Below, piece after piece: positions 30,562 through 40,403 of a stretch of 64,000 nt of DNA. This DNA is from Thiopseudomonas alkaliphila (GTDB lineage Bacteria; Pseudomonadota; Gammaproteobacteria; Pseudomonadales; Pseudomonadaceae), in assembly GCF_001267175.1 (NCBI RefSeq), contig NZ_CP012358.1, positions 1,218,501 to 1,282,500 on the forward strand, in the 5' to 3' direction. A model generated the notes under the pieces. It was not told the origin of the DNA, made no database searches, and was given only the letters and a program-made list of their open reading frames with translations. The translations under genes and the position numbers were made by a program. The first letter of the stretch is position 1. Every line of letters starts with the position of its first letter.

Positions 30562-30886
30562 TACCCTAAGCCGCGTAGCTCAAGTCATCGAAGCACGCAA
30601 AACCGCAGATCCAACCGAATCCTATGTGGCCAGTTTGTTTCATAAAGGCCTTAATAAAATTTTAGAAAAAGTCGGCGAAGAGTCAGTTGAAACCATTCTT
30701 GCGGCCAAAGACTGCGCTAATGGCGCAAGTAAAGATGAGCTAATTTATGAAACTGCAGATCTTTGGTTTCACAGCTTAGTGATGCTGGCTGCTCTAGGTG
30801 AAAAGCCTGAGTCTGTTCTACAAGAGTTGGAGCGGCGTTTTGGCTTATCTGGTTTAGAAGAAAAAGCAGCGCGCGGTAACAATTAA
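30551..30886 (+). CDS. hisE: Phosphoribosyl-ATP pyrophosphatase
   Basis: Second step of histidine biosynthesis, splitting pyrophosphate from phosphoribosyl-ATP. The 111-residue protein has the MazG-like helices with [16 protein letters not shown] and [17 protein letters not shown]. The ATG at 30551 is preferred; a GTG at 30542 would add three residues. Order hisI-hisE directly before tatABC is as in Pseudomonas. Confidence 0.95.
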   Translation: MTTDTLSRVAQVIEARKTADPTESYVASLFHKGLNKILEKVGEESVETILAAKDCANGASKDELIYETADLWFHSLVMLAALGEKPESVLQELERRFGLSGLEEKAARGNN

Positions 30887-30988
30887 TTTCATTTCATCGG
30901 GTCGTAACATACATGACCGATGATAGATCTTTTATACTAGTCAGCAATCTATCTTGTTCTGGCAATCGATTTTACTGGAGTACTTCCT

Positions 30989-31222
30989 ATGTTAGGTGGC
31001 ATCAGCATTTGGCAACTCTTGATCGTTTTGGCGATCGTGATTTTACTATTTGGCACTAAGCGCTTAAAAAGCGTAGGTTCTGACCTAGGCTCAGCAATCA
31101 AAGGTTTTCGCAAAGCCGTCGGTGAAGATGAAAAAACCGCGGTAGATAACCAAAGCACCATGCATAACACCACCATTGATGGCACGGCGAAAAAAGTAGA
31201 AGAGCCTGCAACCAAGGAATAA
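30989..31222 (+). CDS. tatA: Sec-independent protein translocase subunit TatA
   Basis: Forms the Tat pore. 77 residues with one N-terminal membrane helix (about 6-20, [20 protein letters not shown]), the FG(T)KRL hinge, an amphipathic helix with [14 protein letters not shown], and a charged tail. TGGAG lies upstream of the ATG. First gene of tatABC-rsmE with very tight spacing. Confidence 0.96.
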   Translation: MLGGISIWQLLIVLAIVILLFGTKRLKSVGSDLGSAIKGFRKAVGEDEKTAVDNQSTMHNTTIDGTAKKVEEPATKE

Positions 31223-31228
31223 TACGGC

Positions 31229-31663
31229 ATGTTTGATGTTGGCTTTTCTGAATTATTGCTGATTGGCTTAGTTGCGCTACTGGTATTAGGCCCTGAACGC
31301 CTGCCAGGCGCAGCGCGTACCGCAGGTTTATGGATTGGCCGTTTAAAATCTGGTTTTCAAGCCATTAAAGCCGACGTCGAGCGTGAAATTGGCGCCGATG
31401 AAATTCGCCGTGAATTGCATAATGAAAGCATTCTAAAAAAAGAGCGCGAACAATTACAGCAGGCAGCTAAAGACGCCACTGACTTACTCAATGATCCCTT
31501 AGGCTTAAAATCCGCCGTGCCGAGCGTTGAGCCTGAACAATTTGAGCCCCAGGCCCAAATACCTGCCGAGCCCCTGCCTGATTCTTCAACGGTGCCACCT
31601 GCAGTCACCACGGCCGAGCCAGCAATTGAGCCTAAACGTCCTACGAGTACCGCTGATTCATGA
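31229..31663 (+). CDS. tatB: Sec-independent protein translocase subunit TatB
   Basis: Part of the Tat receptor with TatC. The 144 residues have a membrane helix ([20 protein letters not shown]), a hinge with LPGAARTAG, a long amphipathic helix (to about residue 95) and a Pro/Glu-rich disordered tail. It begins six bases after tatA and overlaps tatC by four bases (ATGA). Confidence 0.95.
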   Translation: MFDVGFSELLLIGLVALLVLGPERLPGAARTAGLWIGRLKSGFQAIKADVEREIGADEIRRELHNESILKKEREQLQQAAKDATDLLNDPLGLKSAVPSVEPEQFEPQAQIPAEPLPDSSTVPPAVTTAEPAIEPKRPTSTADS

Positions 31664-32499
31664 GTCAAGCTAACGATCAAGCCATGCCATTAGTGGCTCA
31701 TCTGACGGAATTACGTTCCCGCTTATTACGCTGTGTGATTGCGGTATTATTAATTTTTGCCTGCTTATTCTATTTTGCGCAGGATATTTACGCTCTCGTT
31801 TCAGCACCACTGCGCGCGTACTTACCAGCCGGCGCCAGCATGATTGCCACCGGTGTCGCTTCTCCTTTTTTAACGCCATTTAAGCTGACCATGGTGGTCT
31901 CGCTGTTTTTAGCGATGCCGATCATTTTGCAACAAATATGGGGTTTTATCGCCCCAGGCTTATATCAGCACGAAAAACGTATTGCAGTACCTTTATTAAG
32001 CGCCAGCATTGCTCTGTTTTATGCCGGTATGGCCTTTGCCTACTTTGTCGTATTTCCGATTATGTTTGGCTTTTTTGCCAGCATGACCCCAACTGGGGTG
32101 CAAATGATGACCGACATTGGCCAATATTTAGACTTTGTCTTGACACTATTTTTTGCCTTTGGCGTAGCTTTTCAAATTCCTATTGCCACTATCTTGTTAT
32201 TATGGATTGGCATTGTTGATCTGGAAAAACTCCGTAAAAGTCGCCCCTACGTCATTCTCGGCTGCTTTGTGGTCGGGATGTTACTGACCCCGCCTGATGT
32301 ATTTTCCCAAACCCTACTCGCCATTCCGATGTGGTTGTTATTTGAAATGGGTATCGTATTTGGCAGCATTTTAGTCATTAAGCCTCGCTCAGCCAAACAA
32401 GCAACAGAAAACTCTGAACCAAGCACTACTGAGTCTAGTTCTTCCAGCAGTGATGACAGCGCTTCAGCGGCTAAAAAAGAACCTGTACAACGCCTATGA
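31660..32499 (+). CDS. tatC: Sec-independent protein translocase subunit TatC
   Basis: Six-helix inner-membrane receptor for twin-arginine signal peptides. The N-terminal [17 protein letters not shown] motif binds the signal peptide; the six membrane segments span residues about 20-250. The C-terminal tail is Ser/Glu/Lys-rich and unusually long (about 25 residues). Family length is about 250-280; this one has 279. It overlaps tatB and rsmE, so the four genes are one coupled operon. Confidence 0.96.
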   Translation: MSQANDQAMPLVAHLTELRSRLLRCVIAVLLIFACLFYFAQDIYALVSAPLRAYLPAGASMIATGVASPFLTPFKLTMVVSLFLAMPIILQQIWGFIAPGLYQHEKRIAVPLLSASIALFYAGMAFAYFVVFPIMFGFFASMTPTGVQMMTDIGQYLDFVLTLFFAFGVAFQIPIATILLLWIGIVDLEKLRKSRPYVILGCFVVGMLLTPPDVFSQTLLAIPMWLLFEMGIVFGSILVIKPRSAKQATENSEPSTTESSSSSSDDSASAAKKEPVQRL

Positions 32500-33203
32500 A
32501 TCTTATTTTGCTGGAGCCCAGTGATTTTATTGGTCCACACCAGGTGCGCTTAACTGATCGCCGCTGGCAGCACATTCAGCAAGTGCATCAAGCTAAACTA
32601 GGGGAGTCTTTGCGAGTAGGCTTGATTAACGGACTGATGGGGCTGGGCACTGTGACTGCACTAGATACCACCGGCGTAACACTCCAGATCGCCCTCAGCG
32701 AACCGCCACCAACAGCCTTGCCGCTCACTTTAGTCTTGGCATTACCCCGACCAAAAATGCTCAAACGCACCTTACAAACCATTGCTAGCATGGGGGTTAA
32801 GCGGCTGATTTTAGTTAACAGCTATCGGGTTGAAAAAAGTTTTTGGCAGAGTCCTTTTTTGCAAGCAGCAGCCATTCGGGAACAATTACTCTTAGGTTTA
32901 GAGCAAGCCAGAGATACTGTGCTACCTGAAGTTATCCTAGAAAAACGCTTTAAACCCTTTGTCGAAGATCGCTTACCGGCACTTACAGCCGATAGCTTGG
33001 CGCTAGTGGCCCACCCTGGCGCGTATCCTGCTTGTCCTAGGCAGCTAGAGCAGCAGGTCACCTTGGCGATTGGTCCAGAAGGTGGCTGGATTCCCTACGA
33101 AGTGGAATTACTCACCCAAGCAGGTTTTAGCCCGGTGCAATTGGGTGAGCGTATTTTGCGGGTTGAAACCGCAGTGCCGGTGTTATTGGCCCGCTTATTT
33201 TAA
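32496..33203 (+). CDS. rsmE: 16S rRNA (uracil(1498)-N(3))-methyltransferase
   Basis: SPOUT methyltransferase that modifies U1498 of 16S rRNA. The 235-residue protein has an N-terminal PUA-like domain and the C-terminal knot with LAIGPEGGW and [11 protein letters not shown], the SAM-binding motifs. It follows tatC as in Pseudomonas. Its last nine bases overlap the end of convergent cadR. Confidence 0.95.
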   Translation: MNLILLEPSDFIGPHQVRLTDRRWQHIQQVHQAKLGESLRVGLINGLMGLGTVTALDTTGVTLQIALSEPPPTALPLTLVLALPRPKMLKRTLQTIASMGVKRLILVNSYRVEKSFWQSPFLQAAAIREQLLLGLEQARDTVLPEVILEKRFKPFVEDRLPALTADSLALVAHPGAYPACPRQLEQQVTLAIGPEGGWIPYEVELLTQAGFSPVQLGERILRVETAVPVLLARLF

Positions 33204-33644
33204 GTGTGTCTCGCGACTAAGCTCCGCTTTATCTTGAGCGCTTACTGGCTGCGACAGCTCTTGTAAAATACCGCAACGTGCAGCAGCTTGTGCCGTTTGG
33301 CACTGTCCCCGGATATGCTGTAACTTCTCGGCTAAGCCCTGTAGTTCTTGTATTCGCTGTTGGACATGATGAATATGCTCATCCACTACCTGATTCACCG
33401 CATCACAACTCGCCGCTGGCGTATCTTTTACCTCAAGTAATTGGCGAATTTCCTCTAAGGATAAATCCAATAAACGGCACTGGCGAATAAAGTTTAAACG
33501 CTCAACATGCTGCGCTTGGTACACCCTAAAGTTTGCCGTATCCCGCTGCGGTTCAGGCAACAATCCTTGCTTTTCATAATAACGAATAGTTTCAATGTGG
33601 GTATCGGTTTGCTGAGCTAGCAGGCCAATGCGCATCGACTTCAT
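33195..33644 (-). CDS. cadR: MerR-family Cd(II)/Pb(II)/Zn(II)-responsive regulator CadR
   Basis: A metal-sensing activator, 149 residues, with an N-terminal winged HTH (MRIGLLAQQTDTHIETIRYY) and a coiled-coil dimer helix (about 85-115). Three Cys are placed as in CadR/PbrR-type sensors: Cys80, Cys115 and Cys124. It is divergent from cadA and shares the operator at 33688-33708. A GGAG seven bases upstream supports ATG at 33644. It should activate cadA when metal is bound. Confidence 0.9.
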   Translation of the reverse strand: MKSMRIGLLAQQTDTHIETIRYYEKQGLLPEPQRDTANFRVYQAQHVERLNFIRQCRLLDLSLEEIRQLLEVKDTPAASCDAVNQVVDEHIHHVQQRIQELQGLAEKLQHIRGQCQTAQAAARCGILQELSQPVSAQDKAELSRETHLK

Positions 33645-33687
33645 CAGTTAACTCCTTGCTTTAACCCTGGCGATTAATCTTTACTTG

Positions 33688-33708
33688 ACTCTGTAGCTAC
33701 TACAGGGT
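33688..33708. promoter_or_regulatory. CadR operator inside the cadA promoter
   Basis: ACTCTGTAG-CTA-CTACAGGGT is a 9-3-9 inverted repeat with one mismatch. It lies between a -35 TTGACT (33685-33690) and a -10 TTTAAT (33710-33715), with a 19-base spacer. An overlong spacer holding the dyad is the signature of MerR-type activated promoters. Confidence 0.85.
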
Positions 33709-33750
33709 TTTTAATGCAGGCTATCAAAGTTTAACCCGAAGGAGAATCCC

Positions 33751-35934
33751 ATGAGCCAACCTCAAGCATGCTGCACGCCAGTGCTAGCTGCCCCAGCGGC
33801 TAACCGCCAAGGTGCACCTGATCCACAACATGTGAAAAGCATCTTGTTGATTGAAGCCATGGATTGCCCAACAGAAGAGCGCTTAATTCGTGAGCAACTT
33901 GAAAATCATCCACAGGTGAGTGCACTCTATTTCAATCTGCTCGAACGCCAATTACAAATCCACCACCAAGCCGAGGCGCTTCCAGCAATTATTCAAATTA
34001 TTCAGCGCTTGGGGATGCAAGCCAAGCCCTTAACCGAGCACGCAGCCGCAAGCAGTACCGCCACTCCCAGTCCAACGCCGACTAAAACATTAATTGCTGC
34101 AGGCGGCTTAGCTTTATTTGCCGAGTTGCTGGAATGGTTTGCAGTTGATGCCAATTGGCTAGTTTTTGCCAGCGCCCTAGCCAGTATTTTATTGATTGGC
34201 TTGCCAATTGTGAAAAAAGGCTGGATTGCCCTATTAAACCGTCATTTAAATATCAATGCCTTGATGTCGATTGCCGTTACTGGTGCCTTGTTAATCGGCC
34301 ACTGGCCAGAAGCGGCAATGGTCACCTTTTTATTTGCTCTGGCCGAAATGATCGAAGCTCGCTCCTTAGGTCGTGCCCGCGATGCAGTAAAAAGCTTATT
34401 AGTCATGACTCCAGAGTTAGCCGTTAGCCAACAGGCCGATGGTCAGTGGCAAGCCACCCCGGTGGCGCAAATTGCCGTAGGTAGCTTAGTTCGCCTTAAA
34501 CCGGGCGAGCGCGTCGCCCTAGACGGGATAATTACCCAAGGGCAATCGGCCTTTGACCAGTCGGCAATCACCGGTGAAAGCCTGCCAGTGGAGAAAAAAC
34601 CACACGACACCATCTTTGCCGGCAGCTTAAATACGAGTCAAGAAGTGATTTATCAAACCAGCGCTGGCAGTGATGATTCTCTGTTGGCGAAAATTATGCA
34701 TCGTGTGCAAGAAGCGCAAAGCAGCCAAGCACCCATGCAGCGCTTTGTGGATAAGTTCTCCCAAGTTTACACCCCAAGTGTGGTGCTCATTGCTCTGTTG
34801 GTAGCGATTTTACCGCCGCTATTAGGTGCTGGTCTGTGGCTCGATTGGGTCTACAATGCCTTGGTCTTACTGGTGATTGCCTGCCCTTGTGCACTGGTTA
34901 TTTCTACCCCTGTGGCGGTAGTTAGTGCCCTAACCCGTGCGGCGCGTTTAGGTATTTTAATCAAAGGAGGTGTCTATTTAGAACAAGCCAAAGACTTAAC
35001 TCATATCGCCTTTGATAAAACCGGCACCCTAACCCAAGGACAGCCGAGCTTAGTCGGCGCTGAGTATTTTGCTGACACAGCCCATAGTCAAGCACTCGCT
35101 TTAGCACTCACCGAACGCTCTGACCACCCCGTATCCCAAGCTATTTTTACTGGGCTCAGTTCACAGTCAGCCACAGTCGAAAAACCAACGGTGGATAACT
35201 TTACCGCCCTGTTAGGTTTAGGCACCCAAGCCCGCATTGAGCAACAAACGTTGTATCTAGGTAATGTGCGCTTAATACAGCAACTAAAACTACTCACTCC
35301 AGAGCTTGAACAACAGGTCTTAAGCTATGAGCAGCAAGGCTGCAGCTTAAGTTTGCTGGCTACTGAGCAGCAAGTACTGGCGTTATTTGCCGTACGTGAT
35401 CAGCTACGCGCAGAAACCACTGCCAGTATCAAAGCACTCAAACAACTAGGCATTCATAGCCTTATGCTAAGTGGTGATAATCAACTCACCGCACAAGTGA
35501 TTGCTGAGCAGGCCGGTATCGAACAAGCCTTAGCCCCTTTACTGCCCGAAGATAAGTTAACTGAAATTGAACGCTTACAGGCACAAGGTTATCAGGTAGC
35601 CATGGTGGGCGATGGGATTAATGATGCACCAGCCTTAGCCAAAGCCAATATGGGCATCGCTATGGCGGCTGCAGGTACCGATACCGCCATTGAAACCGCA
35701 GATATTGCCCTGCTGGATGATGATTTACAGAAAATTCCCCAGCTGATTAAGCTCTCACAGGCTACTTCTGCCATTTTATGGCAAAACATTAGCCTAGCAT
35801 TAGGTTTAAAGCTAATTTTTTTGCTGTTGGCGTTAACCGGGCATGCCACCATGTGGATGGCGGTATTTGCTGATATGGGTGCCAGCTTATTGGTCACCTT
35901 TAATAGCTTACGTTTGTTACGCCACAATAACTAA
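33751..35934 (+). CDS. cadA: Heavy-metal-translocating P-type ATPase (Cd/Zn/Pb exporter)
   Basis: A P1B-type ATPase of 727 residues exporting divalent heavy metals across the inner membrane. The N-terminal region has an HMA-like domain with the motif MDCPTEER and an earlier Cys pair QACCTPV. Core motifs are TGES, CPC at residues 378-380 in the translocation helix, the phosphorylated DKTGT (Asp422), ERSDHPVSQA, and GDGIND (from Asp621). CPC plus the N-terminal DCPTEE type and adjacent cadR point to Cd/Zn/Pb rather than Cu. AAGGAG precedes the ATG. Confidence 0.95.
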   Translation: MSQPQACCTPVLAAPAANRQGAPDPQHVKSILLIEAMDCPTEERLIREQLENHPQVSALYFNLLERQLQIHHQAEALPAIIQIIQRLGMQAKPLTEHAAASSTATPSPTPTKTLIAAGGLALFAELLEWFAVDANWLVFASALASILLIGLPIVKKGWIALLNRHLNINALMSIAVTGALLIGHWPEAAMVTFLFALAEMIEARSLGRARDAVKSLLVMTPELAVSQQADGQWQATPVAQIAVGSLVRLKPGERVALDGIITQGQSAFDQSAITGESLPVEKKPHDTIFAGSLNTSQEVIYQTSAGSDDSLLAKIMHRVQEAQSSQAPMQRFVDKFSQVYTPSVVLIALLVAILPPLLGAGLWLDWVYNALVLLVIACPCALVISTPVAVVSALTRAARLGILIKGGVYLEQAKDLTHIAFDKTGTLTQGQPSLVGAEYFADTAHSQALALALTERSDHPVSQAIFTGLSSQSATVEKPTVDNFTALLGLGTQARIEQQTLYLGNVRLIQQLKLLTPELEQQVLSYEQQGCSLSLLATEQQVLALFAVRDQLRAETTASIKALKQLGIHSLMLSGDNQLTAQVIAEQAGIEQALAPLLPEDKLTEIERLQAQGYQVAMVGDGINDAPALAKANMGIAMAAAGTDTAIETADIALLDDDLQKIPQLIKLSQATSAILWQNISLALGLKLIFLLLALTGHATMWMAVFADMGASLLVTFNSLRLLRHNN

Positions 35935-35974
35935 CAAGGATGAGCTATTAGCTAGCTAATAGCTCATCCTTGTT
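35933..35974. terminator. Perfect 42-base palindrome between convergent genes
   Basis: AACAAGGATGAGCTATTAGC at 35933-35952 is mirrored without mismatch through 35974, with centre AGCT/AGCT. It starts within the cadA stop codon and ends three bases from the stop of the Lon-like gene. As RNA it forms a hairpin of about 19 pairs on either strand. It has no T-run, but is probably a bidirectional transcription end. Confidence 0.75.
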
Positions 35975-35977
35975 GCT

Positions 35978-38458
35978 TTAGTTGGCTAGAGCAGCTGGAG
36001 TAGCCACTGGACTATCAGCGCTGCCACTATGAGTTGCGTTGTCTGACTCAAGCGCCTCGGCTTGCTCCTTTTCGTCTTCTTTTTCTTCGTCCTCGCGCTC
36101 AGCTTCAGCAATCGCTTGCAAGCGCGCAATCACCTTGCCATGGACAGAGTCAAGGGGATACTCGCCCTGCTCATCGGCCACTCCCACCGTTTGCGTGGTC
36201 AGTAATGTCAGCGCTTGATCCACTGTTTCTACCGCATAAATTGCAAACTTCTGCTCAGCTACTGCCTGAATTACTTCAGGCGCTAAAATTAAATTCACTT
36301 GATTACAGGCAGGAATAATCACCCCTTGAGTACCGGTTAGACCACGCGCTTGACAGAGCTTAAAAAAGCCCTCAATTTTTTCATTTAAACCGCCCACCGC
36401 CTGCACCTGGCCTAACTGATTAATTGATCCCGTAATAGCTAAATCTTGACGCAAAGGAACACGAGCCAAACCTGAGATTAACGCACAAGTTTCACCAAGT
36501 GAGGCACTGTCACCATCGATATAGCCATAGGATTGCTCCATGGCGACACTGGCAGAAATATCTAATGGATACTTTTGTGCATAACGATTACCTAAAAAAC
36601 CATTTAAAATCAGCACGCCTTTGGAGTGGATCGATTGTCCTAAATTCACTTCTCGCTCAATATCAACCACTCCACCGCTACCGGTATAAACTGCAGCAGA
36701 AATCCGCGCCGGAATGCCAAACTCAAAGTCGCCGACATCCATCACGGTTAATCCATTACATTGCCCAATCGCCGTCCCCTCTGTTTCGATCAAGATCACG
36801 CCATCGAGCATATCCTGCAAAATATGCTCGGCTACCTTGCCGTTACGTTGCTGCTTAGCACCAATTGCTTGCTCAATATGCTGCGCGCTGATTTCGCTAA
36901 CTCCCTGTTGCGCACGCCAGTAATCAGCTTCACTGACCACCTGAAATACTTCGCTAATAGCTGCCGATAAACGCTGCTGATGCTCAGCCAAACGCACACT
37001 GTGTAAAGCCAAGCGCTGCATACCACAGGCAGTTAAAGGCGCTAATTGCTCTTCAGCCACCCGTTTATTTAATAAGTTAATAAAAGCCAACAGGTGTTGA
37101 TCGAGTAAAGGCACATCTTGCTCAAAGTCCGCCAACACACGAAATAACTCGGCAAACTCTTCATCGTAGTCTTGCAAGTTGTAATACCACTCTGCAGTGC
37201 CAATTAAAATCACCTTAACCTGAAGCCCAAACTGCTGTGCATCCAAAGTAATAGCGGCAAATCGACCGGTATCCAGTAAAGGTGACTCAATTTTTAACTG
37301 CTCAGTGGTTAGTGCTCGTTTTAGCGCTTCCCAGACAAAAGGCTCCATCAACACTTTGTCTGCTTGCAATAATAAATAACCACCATTCGCCCGATGCAAA
37401 GCACCGGCTTTGATTTGCTGATAGTCGGTGGTTAACCCTGCAGGTTCTTGAATATATTCTGTGCGTCCAAACAGGTTTTCATAGCTAGGATTAGCCTCAT
37501 AAATCACCGGCGCTCCTTGAGTGCTGGCATGGCTCACTAACAGATTCGGTGCGTAGTGCCGCGCCAACCACTGACGCCGTAACGAGTCACTGGTTTCCTC
37601 AACAACTAATTGCTCAACAGCGTGGCGCAACAAATGCTGCTGGATGCCCTGAACATACTGAAGAACCGCAGGATAATTGGCATAGGTCTGCAGTAATGGC
37701 TCAAGTAATGGTATCAATGCAGTCTGTATCGTCTGCTCATTTAAACCACGTAGCTGATTATTCGATTCGCGCTTCCACTGTGGCAAGTTGGCTAACTGAT
37801 CATTCAATTGCTCTTCTAACTGGCTAATGGTTTGCTGGTACTGGCTACGCACTTCATCATCTAGCTGAGCAAACTCATTATCTTCCAGTACTTTGCCGTC
37901 GCGCATCGGGGCAAAACCTAGATTGCCTGGCTCACGAAACAGCGCAATACTAACCTTCAGTGCCTGTTTCTCTAACTCATCAACAATGGCGTCATAGCGC
38001 TGATTAAAGTTACGCTCAATCGCAGTTTTTTGCTGTTGCCATAGGGGTGTTTCAAAGACGGCTGGGAAAGTGGCTACTAACTGATCGAGTAACTGCGCAA
38101 AATCATCTGCTAGCTGTTTACCAACACCTGCGGGCAATTGCACCGCAATCGGCGCCCGAGCATCATCAAAGTTAGGTAAATACAGGCTATCGCAAGGCGC
38201 TGCTTGATGACGTGCCTGTGCTTGCAAATAGCGTTTGGTGTAAGAAAAGCGTCCTGTACCTAGCTCGCCCTTAACAAACACGTTGTAACCTCTTTGCCGC
38301 ATCCCTACGCCAAAGGCTAAGGCATCAATTGCCCGTTGCTGGCCTAGCACCCCTGACTGATTCATGCCAAGGCTATGCGCCTGAGCAAACAGCTCGGGCG
38401 AAAACTGGCGTGTTAATTGTTCAGCAGGTAGCCGGAGCGCGGCAACAGAATCAGGCAT
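35978..38458 (-). CDS. Lon-related AAA+ protease (AAA_32/LonC-like group)
   Basis: An 826-residue protein related to E. coli YcbZ. An N-terminal ATPase-like region has the degenerate P-loop GELGTGRFSY, with Arg in place of the usual Lys. A long helical insertion (about 150-300) follows. The C-terminal Lon-type Ser/Lys protease has Ser in DGDSASLGET (about residue 646) and Lys in GLNEKIEGF (about residue 690). The Arg is usual in this group as I remember it, so ATP use may differ from classical Lon. The tail is acidic and low-complexity. Substrates are unknown. Confidence 0.88.
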   Translation of the reverse strand: MPDSVAALRLPAEQLTRQFSPELFAQAHSLGMNQSGVLGQQRAIDALAFGVGMRQRGYNVFVKGELGTGRFSYTKRYLQAQARHQAAPCDSLYLPNFDDARAPIAVQLPAGVGKQLADDFAQLLDQLVATFPAVFETPLWQQQKTAIERNFNQRYDAIVDELEKQALKVSIALFREPGNLGFAPMRDGKVLEDNEFAQLDDEVRSQYQQTISQLEEQLNDQLANLPQWKRESNNQLRGLNEQTIQTALIPLLEPLLQTYANYPAVLQYVQGIQQHLLRHAVEQLVVEETSDSLRRQWLARHYAPNLLVSHASTQGAPVIYEANPSYENLFGRTEYIQEPAGLTTDYQQIKAGALHRANGGYLLLQADKVLMEPFVWEALKRALTTEQLKIESPLLDTGRFAAITLDAQQFGLQVKVILIGTAEWYYNLQDYDEEFAELFRVLADFEQDVPLLDQHLLAFINLLNKRVAEEQLAPLTACGMQRLALHSVRLAEHQQRLSAAISEVFQVVSEADYWRAQQGVSEISAQHIEQAIGAKQQRNGKVAEHILQDMLDGVILIETEGTAIGQCNGLTVMDVGDFEFGIPARISAAVYTGSGGVVDIEREVNLGQSIHSKGVLILNGFLGNRYAQKYPLDISASVAMEQSYGYIDGDSASLGETCALISGLARVPLRQDLAITGSINQLGQVQAVGGLNEKIEGFFKLCQARGLTGTQGVIIPACNQVNLILAPEVIQAVAEQKFAIYAVETVDQALTLLTTQTVGVADEQGEYPLDSVHGKVIARLQAIAEAEREDEEKEDEKEQAEALESDNATHSGSADSPVATPAALAN

Positions 38459-38548
38459 ACAAAGAATTTCCTAGCAAAATTTTAATCAATAAAACCGCGC
38501 ATTTTGGACGTGCGCCCGCTAGGTTGCAAGGTTAGTCGGTAGCCTAAT

Positions 38549-39142
38549 TTAGTCACTGGGTTCAGTATAACGCTGATAATTCACTAGTTGCAGCTGGTAA
38601 CCTGCGGTAATTTCAGCAGTTTCCAAAGCGGCTACCTGTAATTGCCCCTCCACCCAAAAGGGCTCCCATAACTCATCTAATGGCAGCCCTTGCTCTGCAT
38701 CAACATAGATAATTTGATTGCTCGGTGGCGGTGGCACATGAATGCAGGCCCCAAGATAAGGCACGAGTAAAAAATCAATCACCCGACTGTTGGCATCAAT
38801 CGTCAGCGGCACCACATAGCCTGCCAGCCTCACCTGCTGCTGATCAAAGGTGGTCACCACTGGCGCATTGGGCTCTTGCTGAGCAAATGCAGAACCCGTT
38901 GCTCGATCCATTTCCGCCTTAAAGATCGATGCTAAATCGCTGTAGTCATGGATCGGTAACGGTGGTTTTAACTCATAATCCTCCGGCACCAAATCATCCC
39001 AACTTAAGGTTTGCACTGTGCTAGCTGCTCCTAGGTTGGCCGCGCTGCAAGCTAAAACCAGTAGCAGCCACAAACAGCTAGAGCTAGTTTTTTTAACTTG
39101 CTCAAGTAGCCGACTGAACCTTAGTGGCTCGACCTTAAACAT
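38549..39142 (-). CDS. DUF3299 protein of the zinc-uptake-type operon
   Basis: A 197-residue exported protein: membrane-spanning or signal segment SSSCLWLLLVLACSAANLGA at about 20-39, then one DUF3299 domain. The motif LGACIHVPPPPSNQIIY holds a Cys, a His and a proline run that is typical of the family. The function is not established; in Vibrio the homologous gene belongs to the zrg zinc-uptake operon. It is the last gene here and overlaps the permease by eight bases. Confidence 0.82.
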   Translation of the reverse strand: MFKVEPLRFSRLLEQVKKTSSSCLWLLLVLACSAANLGAASTVQTLSWDDLVPEDYELKPPLPIHDYSDLASIFKAEMDRATGSAFAQQEPNAPVVTTFDQQQVRLAGYVVPLTIDANSRVIDFLLVPYLGACIHVPPPPSNQIIYVDAEQGLPLDELWEPFWVEGQLQVAALETAEITAGYQLQLVNYQRYTEPSD

Positions 39143-40403
39143 GCATCACCAAACCATCATTTAACGATAACCGATAAGCTCGCCCTGCTGGTAATAACGC
39201 CATCAGCAGGGCCGCTAGCATAATTCCCGCTAATAACAGCCATTCGCGTAGCGACAAACCAGACAATGGCAAATAAATTCCGTAATGAGTTTGAATCGGC
39301 TGTTGCAACACTAAAATCCCAATGATTAATAACGCAACGCCAAGTATTACTCCAGCGCCGGCTAACAGCAGCGCCTCTAGCATCAAGAGACTAGCAATAT
39401 GCCACGGCCGCGCGCCCACTGAACGTAACACCGCCATCTCTCTTCGGCGTTCATTTAAACTGGCCAAAATTGCCGTTAACATACCAATTAAGCCGGTCAG
39501 GACCACCAGTAAGCTAATAATAAACAGCGCCTGCTCAGCACTACTCATCAACCCCCAAAGCTCCTGCAAGGCAACTCCTGGAATAATCGCTTGCAAGGGT
39601 TCATCGGGCCACTGATTAATAGCTCGCTGCACACTAAAGCTGGCCACCTTACTGTTTAGTCCAAGTAACGCTGCAGTAATTGAGCGTGGCGTTAAATCCA
39701 TTTGCTGTACTTGCTCTGCGGTTAAGCGCGCTGCTCCACGAGCTGGCATGCCATGCTGCCAATCCAAGTGAATCGCTTCCATTCCAGCAAGGGAAATATG
39801 CAAAGTACGATCCACCGGTGTCCCGGTGCGCTGCAAAATGCCGGTAACGGTAAAGGGTTTATCATCGTGCTGAACTAAACTGACTCGAGAAATGCCATGG
39901 GCTAATACCACTGAATCGCCCAATTGGTAACCTAACCGCTCGGCTACCTCAGCCCCAAGCACCAGCTGAAAGGGTTGTTGATCGCTAAAGAAGTCGCCGG
40001 CTTGTAAAGCTAAATGTTGTTTGCGCCCATATTGATAATGAGTGAAATAGTCTTCACTGGTGCCCAACACTCGATAGCCCTTGTGCGAATCCCCCAAAGA
40101 TAATGGAATTGCCCACTTAACCTGTGGATGCTGTTGCCACTGGGTAAAGCTTGACCAGCGAATATTGTTAGTGGCATTGCCCAAACGAAACACAGAGTAC
40201 AGTAATAAATTAATCGAGCCTGAACGTGCGCCGACGACTAAATCTGTGCCACTGATGGTATTAGCAAAACTCACCCGAGTCTCAGTACGAACGCGTTCCA
40301 CCGCCAGTAGCAAACAAACCGACACAGCAATCGCAAATACCGTTAACCCTGCAGTAAAACGGCGACTTTTTAAACTGCGCCATGCTAAATGCAATAAATT
40401 CAT
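39135..40403 (-). CDS. ABC transporter permease (FtsX/MacB type)
   Basis: A 422-residue inner-membrane protein with an N-terminal helix (about 15-35), a large periplasmic domain, and three C-terminal helices in an FtsX-like permease domain. MTAILASLNERRREMAVLRSVGARPW before the penultimate helix is the MacB/FtsX signature. The ATG at 40403 overlaps the ATPase stop (TGATG); a longer frame to 40433 is not supported. Such permeases often move lipoproteins or signals rather than pump metal directly, so the mechanism in zinc uptake is unclear. Confidence 0.86.
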   Translation of the reverse strand: MNLLHLAWRSLKSRRFTAGLTVFAIAVSVCLLLAVERVRTETRVSFANTISGTDLVVGARSGSINLLLYSVFRLGNATNNIRWSSFTQWQQHPQVKWAIPLSLGDSHKGYRVLGTSEDYFTHYQYGRKQHLALQAGDFFSDQQPFQLVLGAEVAERLGYQLGDSVVLAHGISRVSLVQHDDKPFTVTGILQRTGTPVDRTLHISLAGMEAIHLDWQHGMPARGAARLTAEQVQQMDLTPRSITAALLGLNSKVASFSVQRAINQWPDEPLQAIIPGVALQELWGLMSSAEQALFIISLLVVLTGLIGMLTAILASLNERRREMAVLRSVGARPWHIASLLMLEALLLAGAGVILGVALLIIGILVLQQPIQTHYGIYLPLSGLSLREWLLLAGIMLAALLMALLPAGRAYRLSLNDGLVMHV

